Shown here: one piece after another, positions 58,286 to 64,000 of the stretch
Layout of the letters: the number at the start of each line of letters is the position of its first letter
Position numbering within the stretch: position 1 is the first letter of the stretch
NCBI RefSeq assembly: GCF_021134715.1
Contig: NC_060024.1
Location: 5,890,001 to 5,954,000 of the forward strand
Origin: Daphnia pulex
Taxonomy: Eukaryota; Arthropoda; Branchiopoda; Diplostraca; Daphniidae
Reading direction: 5' to 3'
DNA: 64,000 nucleotides
Position numbers and translations under genes: made by a program
The notes under the pieces: generated by a model
Databases searched by the model: none
Told to the model about the DNA's origin: nothing
What the model saw: the letters and a program-made list of their open reading frames with translations, nothing else

Positions 58286-59967
58286 TTTTTTTTCTGGCCA
58301 TTCATTTTCACCCGGCCATTCGAACAGATGATGTTCCGGCAGAGGTAAAAGACTAGATAGAAAAACGAAAGTGCCGAAAACAAGACAAAGAATAAAACGT
58401 CGAAGAGATAGCGCTGGAAAAGGGAAAGTTTGCGCGAAGCAATACGAAGGTGAGGTGCGCCCTGATGCCGGATGACGTACTCAATCCAGTAGACGGCCCG
58501 GTCCAGTGGACTTTCCATTTGATCGCGTGCCAGGGCAGATACTTGATTCATTTTCTCAGCATATCTATGACAGAAATTTGTTATTATTATGAAATTCAAA
58601 CCGAATAATTTACAGCAATTTTAATTTTACTTGGGATCTGTAAGGATCCGCTGGATGGCGTCGAATAGAATCTCTTCCGTCACACTGTCCAAATCAACAC
58701 GAATGGCGTACCCGTCGTCGTGAGCCTTTTGGGCGTTGATGGGCTGGTCGGCAAAGATGGGCATAACGATGAGTGGGACGCCGTGGTAGACGGCCTCTTG
58801 GTTACTAAACAATCCGCCGTGGGTGATGAACAGACGGATTTTCGGATGACCCAATAAATCCTGTTGAGGCATCCACGGGAGCAATTTGACGTTGGATGGA
58901 ATGGATTCGTTTTCCCCGGGTTGATCTTCCCATTTCCACAGAACCCTCTGTGGTAACCGAGCGAATGCGGACAAAAATATGCGGCGGAAGTTGTTCGGCA
59001 TGTTGGCGCCTTTTAGGACTGAGCCAAAACTGACGATAATGAATCCAGCATCACCGGAACCGTCGACAAAAAGCTCCAAATCTTCCGGCAACGGTTTAGG
59101 GGGGACGCAGTGCAATCCGCCGGCTTGGATGATGGCCGGTGACAATGGCATCTGATAATTGATGCTGGAATGAGTGTTGACTATTAATAAACTCAGGTAA
59201 CGACGTTCAATCTCTTCAATGGCGGGCAGGTTTTTGCCCAACATTTTCTGAGCCATCCGATCCACCACGGGCATAACGAACCAATGACGAAGGTAAACCC
59301 CACCTATTATAGAGGAAACGGAATTGACTGTTCGTTGCCAGAAATTCATCTCGTCAGTGAAGCTGTGAACGACATTGGGAACGTGATCGGTGGCCAGTGG
59401 CGATCCGATGGCGTTGAGCAGCCACGGCATTGGGGCAACGCCGCTCATGTAGATGAACGGCACGTCGAGGATTCGCACCAGCGGCAGAACGCAATCGTTC
59501 AAGTAGCCCTCGATGACGATGAGATCGAACTTTTCGGTCGTGTTGATTAATTGCTGAAAGGCCGGATCGTTGTAGATTGTGTTGCAATAGTTCTCCATCC
59601 GCTGTGGGAGTTGCGAGAGAAACAGAAACGGTTTGTCTCGAATGTTGAAATCCACTTGGTGATCGGTGCTGATCTTGTGCAGCACTGGCGAGCTGCTCAA
59701 TGGACGGAAATGGATCGTTTGATTATTAGTCGCCATTTGCTGGTTGTTGTGTTTTAATCCGCTGTAGTAGGTGACAAAGTGGCCGCGATCGACCATCGCC
59801 TTCACCACCGGCTTGAAGAAATTGCTGTGACTGGGAGTCGTAATCGGCGACAAGAACAGGAGGTTGTAAGCTGACAATTCAGGGATCACTGATAGGCCTA
59901 CCAGTAGGCACACCGTCAAACTAATCCTTACCACATATCTCATTCTCGTTCCCAATTTGAGCGGCAC
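58276..59967 (-). CDS. UDP-glycosyltransferase (UGT, GT1 family)
   Basis: Exons 58631-59967 and 58276-58564, in phase, giving 541 aa (533 if the second Met at 59943 starts the protein, which fits the signal peptide better). Signal sequence VCLLVGLSVIPELSA precedes YNLLFLSPITTPSHSNF. The UGT signature WMPQQDLLGHPKIRLFITHGG...PIFADQPINAQ is intact. The last exon has the membrane helix and a Lys-rich tail. The single intron falls at the same place as in the UGT at 51186-52846, and the two proteins are clearly paralogous. They converge across 5.4 kb holding only broken genes. Acceptor substrate unknown. Confidence 0.95.
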
Positions 59968-60054
59968 CGAGCGGCACAGTAAATGTAAATCGAATTAATT
60001 TGAAGCTCGAATCAGAGGAAAGAACAAGAGACGTTCGCGGCTTTGTAACCACGA

Positions 60055-60092
60055 ATGAACAATGGCGCTGTTCGTTTATCCTATATAGTCCA
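60055..60092 (-). promoter_or_regulatory. TATA-like element upstream of the second UGT
   Basis: The minus strand reads GGACTATATAGGATAAACG at about 60072-60090, about 110 bp before the ATG. The initiator is not evident. Confidence 0.4.
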
Positions 60093-61630
60093 CGTCGAAA
60101 AAAGTGAAAAACAGGCAATGTTGTATTAGTACAGCAGTTTGATTTAAAATAAAAACAAAAACAAGTTCAAAATCTCGTTTGACGACTTTTGGTAGCCAGT
60201 AGCCTATTTACGATATATCTTCTATACGCCAGATATAGAAACCATAAGTGTGCTTCCCTATTCCCTATTACTACAGCATTTATTCTTCCCATATTACAAA
60301 ATTAAATATTTCTAATATTTCAATTTATTCCTACTTGTTTAATTGGTATTCATCAATGATAATGTAATCCAACTTTCTTTGCCATTTTCTTGGGTAGTGA
60401 AACTCGAAATTTTCTGCTTGATGCGATTTCTCTGCTGGCATCTTTTATTAGCACATGCCCTCAATCATGAGATAAGCTTGAAATCAAGCAGCAGAAACCG
60501 GTTATGCAAAACAAAAGTTATTGTTAGAACTGGTTGCGCAACGAAAGTCCATCTTGCTACGAAAAAGCGCATTTTTGAGACCAGTTATTATTTATTCAGC
60601 AGAAAGTTCGAGCCACTTCTCTGCTGTATAGCTATGGGGGTGGAATGAGCTGAACAAATAGAATTTTTCAAAATTCTTTTAAGGAAGTCAGATCGAGAGA
60701 AACTGAGAAGGTATACTAACAACATACTCCCACTGCTATTATCGGTGCTGCAGCAAATCACTAAAAATCCGAAATGTATATAGTCTGTGATGTAAAGAAG
60801 ACCAGTTTTATTTTTTTTTCAGAATGTGTAGATATCACAGCAATCGTGAGGCGAATTTTTGAACATACTATACTTAGGCCTACAGGTTGCAGCCCATACA
60901 ATAACTCGATCGAACCCGATCGTGTATAACAGCTGTGGGATAATAAGGAAATGGGCATAAAACAAATGGAACAAATTGTTGGTCTTAACTTGTCCTCGCT
61001 TGTCCTCATACTGGTACGAGTTTCTCTGTGAAGTGAAACTGAGAATCAAAATAGAGAAAGTCTTGATTGGCGAAATTGACGTGCTGTAAAATTTAATGAG
61101 CAAGTTCTTCTACTGTTTCTCATTATAATAGGTATATGTATAAGATGCTAGTAACGACGAATGATTTCCCTTCTATAATAATAAGAATAAGTTATCCGTC
61201 AGGAAATTATTAGTTGTCGGGAATCAATGCACAAATTTTGCTAGCAATGTGATTAAAGGCCGATTAAAAGCAACTAATATCCCACTAACAAAAATGTCCC
61301 GGGTTTGATATCACCTTTACTTTCTAAAACACTTCGAGATTCTCAGCTGTCTGCTGTGTCGTTCACTGCGCATGCGCAGATCCGACCCTTTGCCACCTGA
61401 TGTCACGAATAGGCCACCCCGCCACCCCTCCTTTTTCAAGTGCCAGTCACGTGACCGACACTTTGGGCCTTAATAATTCGGTAAATAATTTTATTTGCTA
61501 ATAATAACAAATGATAATATACGCCATTATTTTTCTTTTTAAAAATATATTTTTTGGTGTACTAAGCTCTTTTTTTTAACATTTCAGGAGCCATACCCCA
61601 TTCATGGATCTAACATGAACAAGTTAAAAG
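60093..61630. other. intergenic, no supported gene
   Basis: Short frames lack domain support. A compact group of palindromic transcription-factor-type motifs lies at 61366-61455. The 3' flank of the protease gene begins near 61630. Confidence 0.4.
61366..61455. promoter_or_regulatory. NRF-1-type and E-box palindromes
   Basis: CTGCGCATGCGCAG at 61366-61379 is a perfect 14-bp palindrome containing the NRF-1 consensus TGCGCATGCGCA. GTCACGTGAC at 61446-61455 is a perfect palindromic CACGTG E-box. Together they look like a housekeeping-type promoter, but no adjacent transcript was recognised. Confidence 0.4.
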
Positions 61631-63996
61631 TTAGATTGTAATGGTATTCAAATTATCTTTGCATTTTTGACAGAGCCATATTCTATGGGTACTTTCAAGT
61701 GGCCAAGTGCTGTCACACATTTTGTGCATCCACTCTTTACAGCTGAAACACTCTTTTGCTTCCCAGGCGTCTTTCTTTTTGGAATTCAGGGGCTTGTACA
61801 AAACTCTCCTGCAGTGGCAGTAGACCCTCACTTTTTTTAATTGGGAAGAAACTGAAGCTAAATAATCTTTCTTGAAGTTTGATTTAGGGAAACTAGACAT
61901 AAAATTGGACTGAAGGCAGCTTTTGAGATGAATTCTCATGACATCTCTGTCATAGAAACACTCCGAAGGATGTTCCCCCATAGCCAGTGAAACAGCGTTT
62001 GCGATTGCGTGCAATCCGCAATCATTGGGGAGTTGTTGTTGGCAGGTAACATTTTGGTAATAAAAAGAATTTTCCTTTGGTCTTAGAAGCGCTGATATAC
62101 ATCCGACGACGTGGTCACTCGCTGTATCTCCCAAGCTATCGAAAATGGAGACAAAGTCGTCTCCTTTGCGTTTTGACGCCACAATCCAATGGTCTTGACC
62201 ATCGTGGATAATTTGTATCCAGGTTTCAGAAGTAGAAGCTGGAAAATTCAAATCCCATCCGAGCGTAGCATCAAACAACCCTCCTACATAAGGAAACTGC
62301 ATTTTGATCAGCATCATAGCAGCATTGATTTGGGGAGATTCAAGCCACTGTCCTGCCACCGTCACATTTTCAATGTCGGCTTTTGACAGAATTATGTTCC
62401 GGTATCCACACTGTGATCCCCGTGAGTGATGGCTATGAATTGGGTTCTGAAAATGTAAAAGTAGGTAAATAATTATCCCAATAAATACATTTAAAAATGA
62501 TTTATTATACCGTCGTGTTTAGGAATAAAACATCTTCATCTGATGATTTTTCTAATGATTCAACGAGATTAGAGTTTAGATTGTCCCAGCATAAAGACGG
62601 CGTCCCATCCAAATCATGTGGCCGAGGTCTCTTTCTCCCGGTTTTTGACGATATCTTAAATAGCCAAGGATCAGAAGAGAGATCTTCAAGACGTTTTTCC
62701 TGGCAAATTCTTGGAGATGTTGGAATTACTACGGAATCTTGCGACGTTTGGAGTGAATCTAGCGAATCCGAAGGGAAAGTTCTTTCATTATATAGCAAAC
62801 GATTTATCCTGGGATCCAGCTGATGGTAATAGAAACTCCCATTATTTTTTTGAGAAGGTACAAGTGAATGTTGGCGTCTTCCGGGATCTACTGGAATGAT
62901 TGTTTGGGTAGAATAAAGCTCATCATCTAACGGAATACCAAGATTTTTCAAATCAACGCAAGACAATCCCGCCTTTTCTAGTAAACGATCTAACGAACTT
63001 GTTCTTGGACGAAATGGCTTCGGAGATCGTGATCGGGACCTAAAAATAGAAAGAAGTGTGATTTTGAAAAGCAAGCATGAAGGCATTTTTTTTTTATAAC
63101 AGACTATATGCCTATTTACCTCAACTTAGAAAGTGATTTTGTCCGTTGAGGACTGCCAAATATGTGTGCAATTTCTTTTTTTCTGAAAATTTCTTTGACA
63201 ACCACAATATCGTCATCTGATTCAGCCGGCTGATAGGAAGGCTTTTCTGCAGTTACATCTTCTTCGTTATTCACACTGATTGATCGGGATGGAGGGTTCA
63301 AGTGCCAAATCATGTGTTGTGGAATTTTATTTGTTTCATCGCTACCTATTTAAGTTTCAAAAAATGCATTGATTACATTTTGGATCTGAATGAAAGGTAA
63401 ATTTTAATATATATAGGTAGCCTCTTGCCTATCGACGGTGTAGATGAACAAAAAGAAGTTGAGCTGGAAATAGAAGTATCAGATTGTAAACTTTGTTGGC
63501 TTCCACCAGGCTTCCCGTCCGAATTATTCAGAGAATTTTCTTGAACTTGAGGCTCCACAGCAATATTTTTAACTTCTGCCTCCACAAAAAGCTCAACTGC
63601 GTCTGGGAAAATGTCCATTGGAATGATAAAAGGTTCGTCTATCGGTGGCATCCCTATTTCAATTAAAGATACAGTTGGGTCCATTCTATCAACACCGGGG
63701 TCGTAGTCGGCCTTTGAATGAAAGCCTTCGCGATCAAATGGGACGATTCCGGTCTGTCGAAAACCAGCTGTAATGTTGATAGGGTTAGCAGCTAGAGGAT
63801 AAGATTTGCTAACGATATCAGGAATGTCATAAATGGACATGGTTTTGCCAGGATTGTTAATCATCCATGCTGAAGCAGCGCTGCTATTAAACTTCTTCAT
63901 TGGGCTATAAACCGACACATCCAGTGGCTGCAACCTATGAGAGCAGTGCGCGGGGAATGACAGGAGATTGACGTAGTTTTCTTTTGCGATGTTCAA
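61631..63996 (-). CDS. pogo-like transposase C-terminus spliced to Ulp1/C48 cysteine protease plus zinc finger, 5' beyond window
   Basis: Exons 63429-63996 (open at the window edge), 63120-63345, 62511-63039 and 61631-62446; all phases agree, giving 713 codons in the window. The first exon is the end of a DDE_1 transposase: LLSFPAHCSHRLQPLDVSVY, WMINNPGKTMSIYDIPDIV, AGFRQTGIVPFDREGF. A Ser-rich linker with RSRSRSPKPFRPRTSSLDR follows. The last exon is a Ulp1-type protease with His in GQDHWIVASK, Asp in IFDSLGD, Gln in QQQLPNDCGLHAIANA and the nucleophile Cys, then LKSCLQSNF. It ends in a PHD/RING-like finger (CHCRR...CFSCKEWMHKMC...WLCQKC). The intron 63346-63428 seems to use a GC donor (AG|GCAAGA). 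C48 enzymes cleave SUMO-like proteins. The single-gene reading is inferred from phase continuity. Confidence 0.7.
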
Positions 63997-64000
63997 CGCG

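Overview
This window is from a eukaryotic, almost certainly arthropod, nuclear genome. It is AT-rich and intron-bearing, with introns mostly 50-100 bp, single-copy genes broken into small exons, much transposon debris and a satellite array. The short introns, the gene families and the frequent palindrome TAGGCCTA fit a branchiopod crustacean such as Daphnia; that assignment is inference, since no alignment could be run.

Region by region. (1) 1-24 kb is a cluster of Golgi-type glycan genes. It holds two alpha-1,3-fucosyltransferases (1-800 minus, running off the window; 7747-9318 plus), a beta-1,4-galactosyltransferase-family gene (2598-3949 plus), a DxD type II putative glycosyltransferase (4401-5831 minus), an FkbM-type methyltransferase (9847-11208 minus) and a METTL24-type methyltransferase (20890-21896 plus). 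A decayed second copy of the DxD/galactosyltransferase pair lies at 15.6-18.4 kb. A diverged duplicated segment carrying a sharply conserved 44-nt hairpin occurs at 12.7-14.7 and 22.5-24.3 kb. (2) 24.85-27.65 kb looks like a non-coding, multi-exon snoRNA host gene with four C/D-box snoRNA candidates, one each in four introns. (3) 28-32 kb holds a broken PWWP-domain gene and a partial second copy. (4) 34.9-41.3 kb is a minus-strand graveyard of ankyrin-repeat genes, interrupted by an LTR with a primer-binding site. (5) 41.5-42.9 kb is the 3' end of an env-bearing LTR element, abutting (6) a 3-kb satellite of about 192-bp monomers with a 961-bp higher-order repeat (42.9-45.9 kb). (7) 46-50.7 kb has a fold-back MITE and a dead pogo-like DNA transposon. 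(8) 51-60 kb has two convergent UDP-glycosyltransferases flanking broken copies of VPS33A, an RPA70-like fragment and EMC3. (9) 61.6-64 kb holds the 3' part of a spliced gene joining a pogo-like transposase to a Ulp1/C48 cysteine protease with a zinc finger.

How the genes work together. The fucosyltransferases, galactosyltransferase-family enzyme and DxD protein are all predicted type II Golgi membrane proteins. With the two predicted methyltransferases they suggest a locus for building and capping glycans. The two UGTs are ER detoxification or conjugation enzymes. Most of the rest is pseudogene, repeat or mobile DNA. Exon boundaries were placed by hand from GT/AG sites and reading-frame phase. 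Multi-exon genes are given as full spans, with exons in the evidence.
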